A DNA stretch of 45,937 bases from Lapidilactobacillus luobeiensis (lineage in GTDB: Bacteria; Bacillota; Bacilli; Lactobacillales; Lactobacillaceae). Shown here piece by piece: positions 8,165-16,168 of this stretch (positions are counted from its first letter, which is position 1; every line of letters starts with the position of its first letter). A program made the position numbers and the translations under genes. The stretch spans positions 1 to 45,937 of the forward strand of contig NZ_BROC01000024.1 in assembly GCF_024345205.1 (NCBI RefSeq). The letters are read 5' to 3'. The notes beneath the pieces were generated by a model. The model was not told the origin of the DNA. It ran no database searches and saw only the letters and a list, made by a program, of their open reading frames with translations.

Positions 8165-10925
8165 TATCGTTCACCTCCCGTTGATGACGCTCAAAAACAA
8201 TGATCACACTAGCAGCCATGAATAAGAGTAAGATACCTGCCACCATGAAACTCAGTTGGCCTGGACCGCCTGTATGAGGTAAGACCAGCGTTGTCGCGTT
8301 CTTGATCGTTAAAATAATAACGGTCGCGCCCGTCTGCTCATCCACTTTGCTACTGATCGTTACCAATTTCTTGATTTGTGGATCAGTACTGGTTATGGTC
8401 GCATTGCCAGCTGCATCAACCTCGAACTTAATGGGAGCAGCCAACTGATCATAGCCATTTGGCGCTTTAGTTTCTGTCAGTGTATAAGTACCGGATTTAA
8501 AATCTGATTTTTCGAAGCTCGTACCATCATCCGTTGCGATCAATCCTTCATCATTCAGCGTGAATTGCGCGCCCGATAAAGGCTGGTCAGTCAAGCCGTC
8601 AGTCTTGACAACCTTTAACCGCAAATTTTTCTCATCATTCTTAACAAAACGAAGAACATTATTCTTGCCTTTATTGGTCGACTGCGCAGGATCAATGAAG
8701 AGCCCATCAGCATGGCTGTCCTCACTAGACTCCGTTGCCGCGATCGGCTTGCCATCTGGCTGCTGCCATTGTCCATCTTTAGACAGTATGAAAGCATATG
8801 CGGTTCCGTCTAACCGATAGCCAGTTGGTGCCTTAGTTTCCTGGATCGTGTAAGGACCTGGTTTCAACACTTGCAGTGCTAGCTCATCACTCAACTCCTG
8901 CGTTTTCTTAGTATCAGTATTCGTTATTGTGAAAACAGCACCAGTTAAGGCAGTATCCGTGCCCTTAGCGTATTTCGCAAACGTGATCCCGTATTGAGTA
9001 TTGGTGATCTCACTGCTGCTGATGCCCGCAACAACCGAATTTGCAATAGTCGTTCGATAGTTATTCTCGCCCGTAACTACTTCTGATTCGACTTGATAGG
9101 TATAAATTTGACCTTGATTATTGAACTTGGCCAATGAAACCGTTTGATTAGCTTGCGTCAGTTGCGCAAATTCATGTTCCCAAGAATTTTCCGTCTTAGC
9201 GCCAGAAAGTGTTCCCGTAGCAGACCAAGCGTCGGTACTACCCTGCGTGTCCACAGCCTGTCGAATCACGGTAAAGCCAATACTTTCAGGACGTTTATTC
9301 TTTTCAAGATCCGCCCAATCCTTGGTCACCTTGATCGTTGTTCCAGCCGCTTTCGCAGAAGGCACACCAAATTCTACTTCCTTACTATCACTACCATTAG
9401 GAGTTAAAGTCGTCGTCCCATTGAGTTGGTACCAATGATCAGGCTTAAAGTTCGCCGCCTCAGTATTCAGGTGAACTTGATAGTGGATCTGGACTTCCTG
9501 GCCTTTACCCAGATTCAAGTCCTTCACAGAAATCTTGCGACTGCTGGGATCCTCACTCACTACGGGCAAATTAGCAACTGCCGCATCGCCTGTTGAAACA
9601 CTATGAACGTCTGGTCCGCCTGCATAAATAAATTGCGACCCTAATGGATCCTCGATCGAACCATTGGAGATCGTGTTTTCGACCCTGCTGATGACCACAT
9701 TAGCCTGCTTAGATAAATAATCTGTCACTGACTTTGCATCATCTGCGTCTTGATATTCACGACCATTACTGCCCATAGAGGCTAGTTTACTGGTCTTTGC
9801 ACGTACTTGTTCTTTACTTAAGTACTCCCGCCGGCTCCCCGGTCTCCTATCATTATCCAACTGGATACCTAATACATGCATATCGATACCCGAATTCTGA
9901 GTCAATCTTGCTTGGCCTAGTGTGGCTGGCCAAGTGCTCTCGATTCTATATCCACTCCGATCACTGTAGCTGCTATCCAATTGAGATGTATTCCCAGGAT
10001 CATCAATTTCATGACGCCAAGAAGGTTCGTAAAAAGTATTGCCATACAATTCTACAGTATCGTCAGTTTCAATACCGTAACTAGACGTTTCGACTCTATA
10101 TGAATAAGTTGGTACACCGTCAGTCATCAAAATAATCATCTTTTGATGACCATTTGGTTGCTCATTTAACATTTCTGCCGCTTTTTTAATACCATCTTGG
10201 GTGAAAGTGCCGCCCTCAAACTCACTACTAAGTGCACCTGTGATTTTCCAATAATTGTCATCTGTGGCAGGCGCGATTGCTGAAGTTACAGAAGCAGAAC
10301 TCGAATAACCAACCAAGCCAACCTTAATAGCTTCAGGATGTGTGGAACTCTTCAACTGGTTTAAAAAATTTCTAACACCAGTTCGAACGGTATTAGCGCG
10401 AGTCGCTCGAGAACCGTCCATCTTTTCTTTCATCGATCCCGACATATCAACGACCAAGACAACATCGATTGGATTAACCGTCTGAGTTTCGTTCGCATTA
10501 CCTTTCACATTAAGGTAAACATCGAACAATCCAGGTGTAGCCGTTTCTTTGGCATACTTACGGATCTGATAATCAGGATCAGCCGCGTTGGCGCCAAATT
10601 TTAGATAGGAATTCTCCGTATTAGCCGCATTGCCATCCCATTCTGTCACTTTATCGAAGCCATCTTGAGAGCCACCTTGGTAGTTCAAGACATTTTCTTC
10701 TTTTGTGACTTTGTCAGACTTTGTGTCGGTAACTTGCCATGAGTTTGTCGGATAAGTCCCGGTTTTATCAGTTGTATATTCATGCTGAATTCCCGTGGTC
10801 CCTTCAGCCCGTGCATTTTGGACTGGTACCATCAGTGAGTTGATGATACTTGCCATCACCAAAAGTACGGCCATTAACAAACGTAAGCCCGTAGAACGCC
10901 CATTTATCAGCCTTTTCTTCATCAT
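8157..10925 (-). CDS. Pilus tip adhesin with von Willebrand factor A domain
   Basis: This 922-residue surface protein is the first gene of the pilus operon. It has a signal peptide (1-40, ending NARA), an N-terminal region, and a vWA domain starting near residue 153 with the metal site DMSGS (D160, S162, S164) and a later MTDG strand. Repeated CnaB domains with E-boxes follow (QETKAPTGY, TETKAPNGY), then LPHTG (882-886), a membrane segment and a charged tail. vWA tip pilins of the SpaC/SpaF type bind host mucus or matrix; the ligand here is unknown. AAAGGAGGAG precedes tandem ATGs at 10925 and 10922. The upstream gap appears to contain an invertible segment. Confidence 0.92.
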   Translation of the reverse strand: MMKKRLINGRSTGLRLLMAVLLVMASIINSLMVPVQNARAEGTTGIQHEYTTDKTGTYPTNSWQVTDTKSDKVTKEENVLNYQGGSQDGFDKVTEWDGNAANTENSYLKFGANAADPDYQIRKYAKETATPGLFDVYLNVKGNANETQTVNPIDVVLVVDMSGSMKEKMDGSRATRANTVRTGVRNFLNQLKSSTHPEAIKVGLVGYSSSASVTSAIAPATDDNYWKITGALSSEFEGGTFTQDGIKKAAEMLNEQPNGHQKMIILMTDGVPTYSYRVETSSYGIETDDTVELYGNTFYEPSWRHEIDDPGNTSQLDSSYSDRSGYRIESTWPATLGQARLTQNSGIDMHVLGIQLDNDRRPGSRREYLSKEQVRAKTSKLASMGSNGREYQDADDAKSVTDYLSKQANVVISRVENTISNGSIEDPLGSQFIYAGGPDVHSVSTGDAAVANLPVVSEDPSSRKISVKDLNLGKGQEVQIHYQVHLNTEAANFKPDHWYQLNGTTTLTPNGSDSKEVEFGVPSAKAAGTTIKVTKDWADLEKNKRPESIGFTVIRQAVDTQGSTDAWSATGTLSGAKTENSWEHEFAQLTQANQTVSLAKFNNQGQIYTYQVESEVVTGENNYRTTIANSVVAGISSSEITNTQYGITFAKYAKGTDTALTGAVFTITNTDTKKTQELSDELALQVLKPGPYTIQETKAPTGYRLDGTAYAFILSKDGQWQQPDGKPIAATESSEDSHADGLFIDPAQSTNKGKNNVLRFVKNDEKNLRLKVVKTDGLTDQPLSGAQFTLNDEGLIATDDGTSFEKSDFKSGTYTLTETKAPNGYDQLAAPIKFEVDAAGNATITSTDPQIKKLVTISSKVDEQTGATVIILTIKNATTLVLPHTGGPGQLSFMVAGILLLFMAASVIIVFERHQREVNDNA

Positions 10926-10977
10926 TCTTTACTCCTCCTTTCTTAATTTGTCTATCCATTTTAATTATCGAAAAGTG

Positions 10978-10997
10978 TCATAACTTGAAAGTAATGA
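10978..10997. other. Putative recombinase crossover site, left
   Basis: TCATAACTT-GA-AAGTAATGA is a near-perfect dyad (8 of 9 half-site positions) around a two-base GA centre, the form expected for a small serine recombinase site. Its inverted partner lies at 11136-11155. The match of TCAYAACTTGAAAG between the two sites is 13 of 14. Confidence 0.55.
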
Positions 10998-11144
10998 ATC
11001 CGGTGAATAATTTATATTTTCTTAATAAAAAGTACTTTTTGATTGATTTTATTTTTTTCAAAACCGCGATAAATCGATAATCGTCTTGATTTATTAGTTT
11101 TTTGTGATAAACTAACATTGTTATCGTGAAAAAGATCGTATCTT
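10989..11144. other. Putative invertible promoter segment for the pilus operon
   Basis: This AT-rich segment of about 156 bases lies between two inverted crossover-like sites, between the pilus operon (leftward) and a serine recombinase gene (rightward). It contains a promoter pointing right (11086-11113), a 14-base palindrome around 11027-11040 (five A, GTAC, five T) and no credible gene. If inverted, that promoter would point at the tip adhesin gene and give a leader of roughly 90 bases. In the orientation shown I find only weak leftward promoter matches. Inversion is inferred, not shown. Confidence 0.5.
11086..11113 (+). promoter_or_regulatory. Promoter inside the putative invertible segment
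   Basis: TTGATT, a 16-base spacer ending in TGA, then TAAACT: a good -35 with an extended -10. The -10 and the bases after it recur in diverged form near 12166-12198, beside the tip-gene remnant. Confidence 0.5.
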
Positions 11145-11155
11145 TCAAGTTGTGA
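11136..11155. other. Putative recombinase crossover site, right
   Basis: On the minus strand this reads TCACAACTT-GA-AAGATACGA, matching the left site in inverted orientation through its first half and the GA centre. The outer flanks (AAAG a few bases before TCA) also agree. Confidence 0.5.
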
Positions 11156-11158
11156 GCT

Positions 11159-11188
11159 TTGCATTCGACCTTTCTTCTAACATATAAT
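11159..11188 (+). promoter_or_regulatory. Promoter of the serine recombinase gene
   Basis: TTGCAT (11159-11164), an 18-base spacer, then TATAAT (11183-11188), 32 bases before the ATG at 11221. It lies outside the putative invertible segment, so the recombinase would be expressed in either orientation. Confidence 0.6.
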
Positions 11189-11220
11189 GGCGTCAAATTC
11201 GATTGGAAAGGGTGTTTCTG

Positions 11221-11805
11221 ATGAAATACGGATATGCTCGTGTTAGCACAGAATCACAAAAACTAGCCTCACAGGTTGAGCAGTTGTGTAGCGCTGGTGT
11301 TGATAAAGTATATCAGGAGAAATATACTGGCACGACTATGGAACGCCCCGTTTTTGAATCGTTGCTAGCAGTGATCAAGTCTGGTGATACGCTGGTCGTC
11401 ACCAAATTGGACCGTTTTGCTAGAAATACACGAGAGGCATTGGCTGTGATGCAGGTCTTCTCTGATCGTCACGTCACTTTGCATATTCTCAATGTCGGCA
11501 TCATTGATGCTGGACCAACTGGGCAACTGATTTTTACGTTATTCTCAGCCTTTGCGCAATTCGAGCGAGATCTGATCGTCACTCGCACGCAAGAAGGTAA
11601 GGCCTATGCTCGCGAACACAATCCTAATTTCCGTGAGGGGCGCCGTGAGACTTACTCTGAGCAAGTCATCAAGCAGGCTTATCAGTTAAAGCAATCAGGG
11701 CTGACTTATAATCAAGTCGCAACTGAAACAGGCATCAGCGTGGCGACGCTAAAACGGCGTTTCAAACGGCTGTTGAATGGTTCTGCGACCATAACTTCTA
11801 ACTAA
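11221..11805 (+). CDS. Small serine recombinase (resolvase/invertase family)
   Basis: This 194-residue protein has the resolvase/invertase layout. The catalytic serine lies in YARVSTESQ (S9). The conserved KLDRFARN and FAQFERDLI stretches of the core follow, and a C-terminal helix-turn-helix occupies about 150-185. Enzymes of this size cut both strands at a two-base core inside a dyad site and act as resolvases or invertases. I chose ATG 11221 because GGAAAGGG is eight bases upstream; an earlier ATG at 11203 has no ribosome site. No transposase lies beside it, and its nearest neighbour is the pilus operon with an inverted-repeat-flanked promoter region, which suggests an invertase role. A resolvase left from a lost mobile element is the alternative. 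Confidence 0.9.
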   Translation: MKYGYARVSTESQKLASQVEQLCSAGVDKVYQEKYTGTTMERPVFESLLAVIKSGDTLVVTKLDRFARNTREALAVMQVFSDRHVTLHILNVGIIDAGPTGQLIFTLFSAFAQFERDLIVTRTQEGKAYAREHNPNFREGRRETYSEQVIKQAYQLKQSGLTYNQVATETGISVATLKRRFKRLLNGSATITSN

Positions 11806-11811
11806 TAATTT

Positions 11812-11837
11812 GTAAGGGCTTTTTTGCTGGAAGCCCT
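11812..11837 (+). terminator. Hairpin after the recombinase gene
   Basis: AAGGGCTT and AAGCCCTT form an eight-base stem just after the stop codon. The T run lies in the loop rather than after the stem, so termination strength is uncertain. Confidence 0.4.
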
Positions 11838-11910
11838 TTAACTAACCCTGCGCTAGGAGCATGGTCGCAGCGCTGATCAATACCTTGGTCCTGTTGGCGT
11901 TGGCCACATC

Positions 11911-11953
11911 AAAAAACACGACTGTTCGGAGGAATCTGAACAGTCGTGTTTTT
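11911..11953. terminator. Strong bidirectional terminator
   Basis: AAAACACGACTGTTC pairs perfectly with GAACAGTCGTGTTTT around a ten-base loop, with A and T runs outside. It can stop the recombinase transcript and anything coming from the right. Confidence 0.85.
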
Positions 11954-11965
11954 GTGCGGTGATCA

Positions 11966-12160
11966 CATTACGAACGCTTGGATTGGGTCAGCCCATTCTG
12001 TCACTTTAGCCAAACCATTTGAGCGGTAGCTTGATCGTTCTAGCAATTTTCTTCCTTCATAACTTTGTCAACCTTTTGGTCAGTGCCTCGGTCGGACTTT
12101 GGGCCGTCCACTTGCCCTAAATTCGTCGGATATTTCCAGAATCGCCTTTATCTGTTCGCC
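11966..12160 (-). pseudogene. Remnant of a second pilus tip adhesin gene
   Basis: Read on the minus strand, this stretch matches residues of about 52-98 of the tip adhesin at 8157-10925, but across several frames and with stop codons. One frame gives YPTN..QV..KSD....DKVMKEEN, another gives NGLAKVTEWAD, against YPTNSWQV..KSD..TKEEN and DGFDKVTEWDGN in the intact protein. The signal peptide and everything after this short region are missing. It indicates that a second, diverged tip gene once stood here, on the far side of the recombinase gene. Confidence 0.7.
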
Positions 12161-12196
12161 TCTTGCGGTAAACTAGCGTTGTCATCGTGAGAATGA

Positions 12197-12355
12197 TTGG
12201 ATCCGTTCAGAAATAATTCCAAACAGACTGGATTTTCTGACGGTTCTGATGACGTGGTACTTCTTGGGCAAGTTGGTGATGCTAAACAAAACGATGGGCT
12301 TTATGTTTCAGATTTTAATTTTAGGTTGAAGGGTGAGGATTCAAGTTGGAACTAA
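12197..12355 (+). other. Open frame without a start, possible coding remnant
   Basis: A frame of 52 codons stays open up to TAA at 12353-12355 and encodes protein-like sequence (for example GQVGDAKQNDGLYVSDF), but has no start codon with a ribosome site. It runs across the start of the ABC ATPase gene. I do not recognise it. It may be the tail of a lost gene or chance. Confidence 0.25.
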
Positions 12356-13211
12356 CGATCAATAATTTAACGATGACCTTTGGCGATCATGTTGCCCTGG
12401 ATGGGGTCAGTACCTCCTTAACGACTGGCGGCTTAATTGGCTTGATCGGTCCTAATGGGCGGGTAAATCAACGCTCATCAAGATATTAGCGACACTGCTC
12501 AAACCGACCAGTGGCGAAGTTCTCCTTGATCAGCAGAATATTTTGGAAAATCCTCGAAAAATGCGCGCGTTACTGGGCTATCTGCCGCAACAGGTGCCCT
12601 ATTATCCCAATTTGACTGCGCGCCAGTACCTTAACTACATTGCCGCGATCAAGGGGATCCCAGCCAAAGCGGGCAAGCAGCAAATTTCAACATTGCTGGC
12701 GCAGTTTCACTTGAGTCAGACCGGAAAAACCAAATTGAAAGATTTTTCTGGTGGGATGCGCCAACGCGTTGGCCTAGTAGCGACGCTATTGGGCGATTCC
12801 AAGATCATTATTGTTGACGAACCGACAACGGGGTTGGACCCGATGGAGCGAGCGACGATGCGGAATATTTTGAGTGAGCTTGCGGCCACCCGAATTGTCA
12901 TTTTATCGACTCATATCGTTTCCGACATTGAAGCAGCGGCGACGAAACTGTTGATTTTGAAAACAGGTAAATTTGTCTATCAAGGGACGTCAACGGGCTT
13001 GATCGATCGGGTCAAAAATTATGTCTGGGAAGACGTGCTCCCCTTTGGCCAAGTGCCTCAGCACGACCGCAATGTTAGTTCGATCGTCCAGGCGATCGAC
13101 GGGACCCATATTCGTGTCATTGCAAAAGAGTCACCATCAACTAACGCGCAGCTCGTTGCCCCTCGTTTAGAGGACGCGAGCTTGGCGATGATGGAAGGTA
13201 TTATTCAATGA
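12346..13211 (+). pseudogene. ABC transporter ATPase, frameshifted in Walker A
   Basis: The gene begins at TTG 12346, eight bases after GGGTGAGG, and encodes an exporter-type ATPase (BcrA/CcmA-like). The frame breaks at about 12459-12461: GGTCCTAATGGG is followed by CGGGTAAATCA where GCGGGTAAATCA is needed for GPNGAGKST, so one base is missing. After the break the second frame continues through the signature DFSGGMRQRV, Walker B IIIVDEPTTGLD and the H-loop STH. Any product starting after the break lacks the P-loop. Its last codon overlaps the ATG of the permease gene (ATGA). Either the gene is dead or a base was lost in sequencing. Confidence 0.8.
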
Positions 13212-14714
13212 TTCGAATATTACGATCCGATTTCTTGGAACGATCTAAACGGCCTTCGTTTTTGGGCGGCGTGATCCTCACGTTGTTTTTGGCGGTCATT
13301 GGCACGCCGCAAGCTCATAGCGCGATTGCGATCTTACTGCTGGACCCTAACATCTACCGTCAGGCCGACAATCCCACCTGGTTGCCGATCAGCGCCGCGC
13401 TGATGACTGGTTTTTTCTTACCTATTTTCGGTTTTGTGTTGGTTAAAAATTCGCTGGAAACCGATCGGCAAACAGGCGTTTTTGACATCATGCGTTCTGT
13501 TACTTTCCCACGCCTAAGTTATTGTTTCGGAAAATTCTTATCAAATTTTCTCTTGCTGCTGGTCATTTGGACCGTCGTCATGCTGGGGACCCTGGGCATG
13601 GTAGTGGTTCGATTCCCCGGAGAAACGATCAGTCTCGGACAATTTTTATCGCCTTTTTTGGTGCTGCTTCCCGGACTAGTCCTAATTGCCGCAGTTGCGC
13701 TTTTCTGTGAGGCCTTCCCTCTGACCCGTGGCAATTTTGGTAATGTGATTGTCACTTTTTGCATCTTGATGTTTAATGCGGCTAGTTCCGATCAAGTCAT
13801 TTGGTCAAAAATATTGAATCCATCTGGTTCGAGTTATTTATATCACACCTTGAATCAAGCCAGTTTGAATACGACCGGTCATGTTCTGAAGGTGCTCCAA
13901 ATTATTGGCAGTCATGGTAGTGCGCATTCGGGACAACAAAGTCTAATTATTCCTGCGGTCAGGCTTGATACCGGTGATTTTGTCGCCATGCTATTGCAGT
14001 TGGGATTAGCGTTGGGATTCGTGCTCAGTGCTGCTGCTTTGATTTTCCAAAAGTGGCATTTGCGAAGCAACCACCCTGCCACTTCTATGGGCAATCCAGG
14101 TCAGATAGACGAGGATGATTTAACGGAACAGCCCGCTTCCTTGATGTCTCAGCCAGTCAGTGAACGCCGTTTTTCAGTCATCAGTTTACTCAAATCGACA
14201 ATTTGGCTGCTGTTGACCGAACTAACAAACTGGAATAAAGGATTGATCGTGATTATTTGGACCGCGACAATTTTCACACCAGCAAAAGTCGCGCAGCAAG
14301 TGTTATTGCCGCTAATTGTCCTGTTGGCCTTACCGTTACTTTGCGCACTAGGAAGTCGTTGCCAATCATCCGGCGTTTATGATTGGGCCCAAACCGTGCC
14401 AAGTGGACGACGGCGCCAGCGCCTGGTGGAACTATTAGCTGGCGTTAGCTTATTTTGGCTGTTAGTTTTACCGGTGGCATTGAAGAATCTCGCCAGCTTG
14501 CCACTTCTTGTGGTGTTTGGTTCTCTTGGCCCAATTATTAGGGTTCCTATCCCATAATGACCGCGCGTTTTCGGTCATCATGATTGTCTTTTGGTTCGCC
14601 TATTTAAATGGCGCAACTGGACTCCTACCCTTGAGCGGCAACATGACCACACTGACCAGCGGCGTCTATGCAGTCCTGATGCTGATCTTGCTGGGACTTG
14701 ATTTCGTACTATAA
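13208..14714 (+). pseudogene. ABC transporter permease, frameshifted near the 3' end
   Basis: The first frame (13208-14557) encodes 449 residues with many hydrophobic segments, matching an ABC-2-type exporter membrane subunit. The alternative frame 14508-14714 continues as further membrane sequence (FSVIMIVFWFAYLNGATG), so the reading frame is lost between about 14505 and 14555, removing the last one or two membrane segments. The ATG overlaps the ATPase stop codon, showing that the two were a coupled pair. With both partners broken, the exporter is probably non-functional. The substrate is unknown. Confidence 0.72.
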
Positions 14715-14740
14715 GGATATTGATCTGACAAAAAAATTGA

Positions 14741-14787
14741 AAAGCAGAGATTCCTCAGCTGGTGGCTGGGATGTCTCTGCTTTTTTT
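14741..14787 (+). terminator. Terminator after the ABC exporter remnant
   Basis: AAAGCAGAGA and TCTCTGCTTT form a stem around a long loop and are followed by a T run. Confidence 0.8.
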
Positions 14788-14789
14788 AT

Positions 14790-15023
14790 TTTACCAAACG
14801 TTATTTTCTGGGTGTTGACCTGAGTTTAATGGTTAGTTTGTTTTATAAGTAAGGATCGGTCATGATTGCCAAAAATAAAAGGGTCTAGAACTTTTGGTGA
14901 GGAATCAGCTACCAGTACCAAGAATTTTAAACCCCAAAAAGTGTACTCTCAAGTAAGCCGTGTAGCTCATTTGAAGGGTACCCTTAGTCCGGTCAAATAA
15001 CAACGGGGGGTTCTCTATCCTAT
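14790..15023. other. Gene-free stretch with possible IS-end debris
   Basis: I find no gene here. The stretch GGGTCTAGAACTTTTGGTGA near 14880 resembles, from memory, the ends of ISL3-family elements, but no transposase fragment is present. GGTCAAATAA at 14991-15000 recurs as a direct repeat at 16111-16120, beyond the lipoprotein gene. Confidence 0.25.
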
Positions 15024-15971
15024 TCATTCAATTCCTTGTATCATTCTACCAAAGATATGATTAGCTTGAGTCGGTTGTCCATCAATCAGAGTAAGGGTGT
15101 ACTCCGTTTCCAGTGGCTCTTTTAAGCTTACTGTTATCCCCTCTCCCACCTTTTGCTGAACAGATAGGCTGATTGCTTTCAGATGTTCAATTGCTGCTGA
15201 TATCGCTTGCTTATCATTTGGAATAGACTCATCAACATAATAAGTAATCCTTGTACCATTGCCATTATTTTCAGTCGTTAGATGGCCTTTATAAGGCAAT
15301 TGACCATAATTGCTGATAAAGTAGCTGAGTTGTTCATCTTTAGTAAAATTTGATTTAACATCATCAAAAGCTACACTACTGTTCACAATATTACTAAAAC
15401 CATCTCTAAGCTCCTTATTATCCGTTTCTTTAAAGTATAAGTAATTATTCGGATTTCCTTGATTCTGGCTAGTTATCAACACTTTGGGTATTCCCGAATT
15501 AATGGTAAAAAAGTAAACATGCTTCGCTAAATAACCTTGTTCTTCTGCATCTGAATAAACAGCTACTAAAGAGTAACCTGAAGCTTCTTCACCACTTTCT
15601 GACCAGTTTAAAACTATTGGTGTGTTACCAATAACCACCTGCCACCTATTGTTATTCAAAACCGAATCAGGGAGTTGTAAGCCGTATAAGTCAACATTAT
15701 TATTGGGACTGTACTGTTTATACGTCTGATCCATTGCTTGTCCCCAAGATTTCATAAAGTCATTAAGTTGCTTATCCTTATCAGCATTCCATAACCTTTC
15801 GTTAACTATCTTCTCTTCTGTTGAAGAATTACTGACAGAGCTCTCTTTTGCAGAACTAAGACTGTCAGTAGTTTCACTATAGGTAGATGAGGTAGGTTGA
15901 TCTTTTTTGTTTTGACAGGCCGCCATCAAAATAATGGATAGTACCGCTAATAACACCAATGCCTTTCTCAT
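15024..15971 (-). CDS. Lipoprotein, probable DUF4767 domain
   Basis: This 315-residue lipoprotein has a signal peptide with lipobox LMAAC (cysteine 19), a serine/threonine-rich linker, then a domain with SWGQAMDQTYKQY and a tyrosine- and asparagine-rich middle that I recall as DUF4767 of lactobacilli and relatives. Function is unknown; it should be tethered to the outer face of the membrane. I chose ATG 15971 because AAGGAG lies upstream and the signal peptide starts there; a longer frame to 16028 has no ribosome site. It is clearly richer in A and T than its neighbours and is flanked by a 10-base direct repeat, both hinting at acquisition. Confidence 0.75.
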   Translation of the reverse strand: MRKALVLLAVLSIILMAACQNKKDQPTSSTYSETTDSLSSAKESSVSNSSTEEKIVNERLWNADKDKQLNDFMKSWGQAMDQTYKQYSPNNNVDLYGLQLPDSVLNNNRWQVVIGNTPIVLNWSESGEEASGYSLVAVYSDAEEQGYLAKHVYFFTINSGIPKVLITSQNQGNPNNYLYFKETDNKELRDGFSNIVNSSVAFDDVKSNFTKDEQLSYFISNYGQLPYKGHLTTENNGNGTRITYYVDESIPNDKQAISAAIEHLKAISLSVQQKVGEGITVSLKEPLETEYTLTLIDGQPTQANHIFGRMIQGIE

Positions 15972-16016
15972 TCTGTTACTCCTTATTAAATTTATCTGGA
16001 TTTTTTCTATATATTC

Positions 16017-16045
16017 ATTGTAAAGCACAGTTGCTATGGAAACAA
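16017..16045 (-). promoter_or_regulatory. Promoter of the lipoprotein gene
   Basis: On the minus strand TTGTTT (16040-16045), a 17-base spacer, TACAAT (16017-16022), 46 bases upstream of the chosen start. Confidence 0.55.
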
Positions 16046-16118
16046 TCGTTTGTCCTGCTTGAATTCTTTCAGCGCCTTGGAAGAATCCCTGTTTTTTGGC
16101 TCTTTGTCAAGGTCAAAT

Positions 16119-16160
16119 AAAAAAGCTAGAGCCCTTATCTATCAAGGGTTCTAGCTTCTA
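16119..16160 (-). terminator. Terminator of the suf operon
   Basis: AGCTAGAGCCCTT and AAGGGTTCTAGCT form a long stem directly after the sufB stop codon, followed by a T run on the minus strand. Confidence 0.85.
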
Positions 16161-16168
16161 TAACAAGT

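Noticed and set aside
10978-11196. Minus-strand 72-codon frame between the pilus operon and the recombinase gene
   Set aside because: No ribosome site, composition typical of AT-rich spacer, and it covers both crossover-like sites and two promoters.
12336-12352. Third crossover-like site (TTCAAGTTG followed by GA-rich bases)
   Set aside because: Only nine bases match the right site in a row, there is no dyad, and it coincides with the start codon of the ABC ATPase gene.
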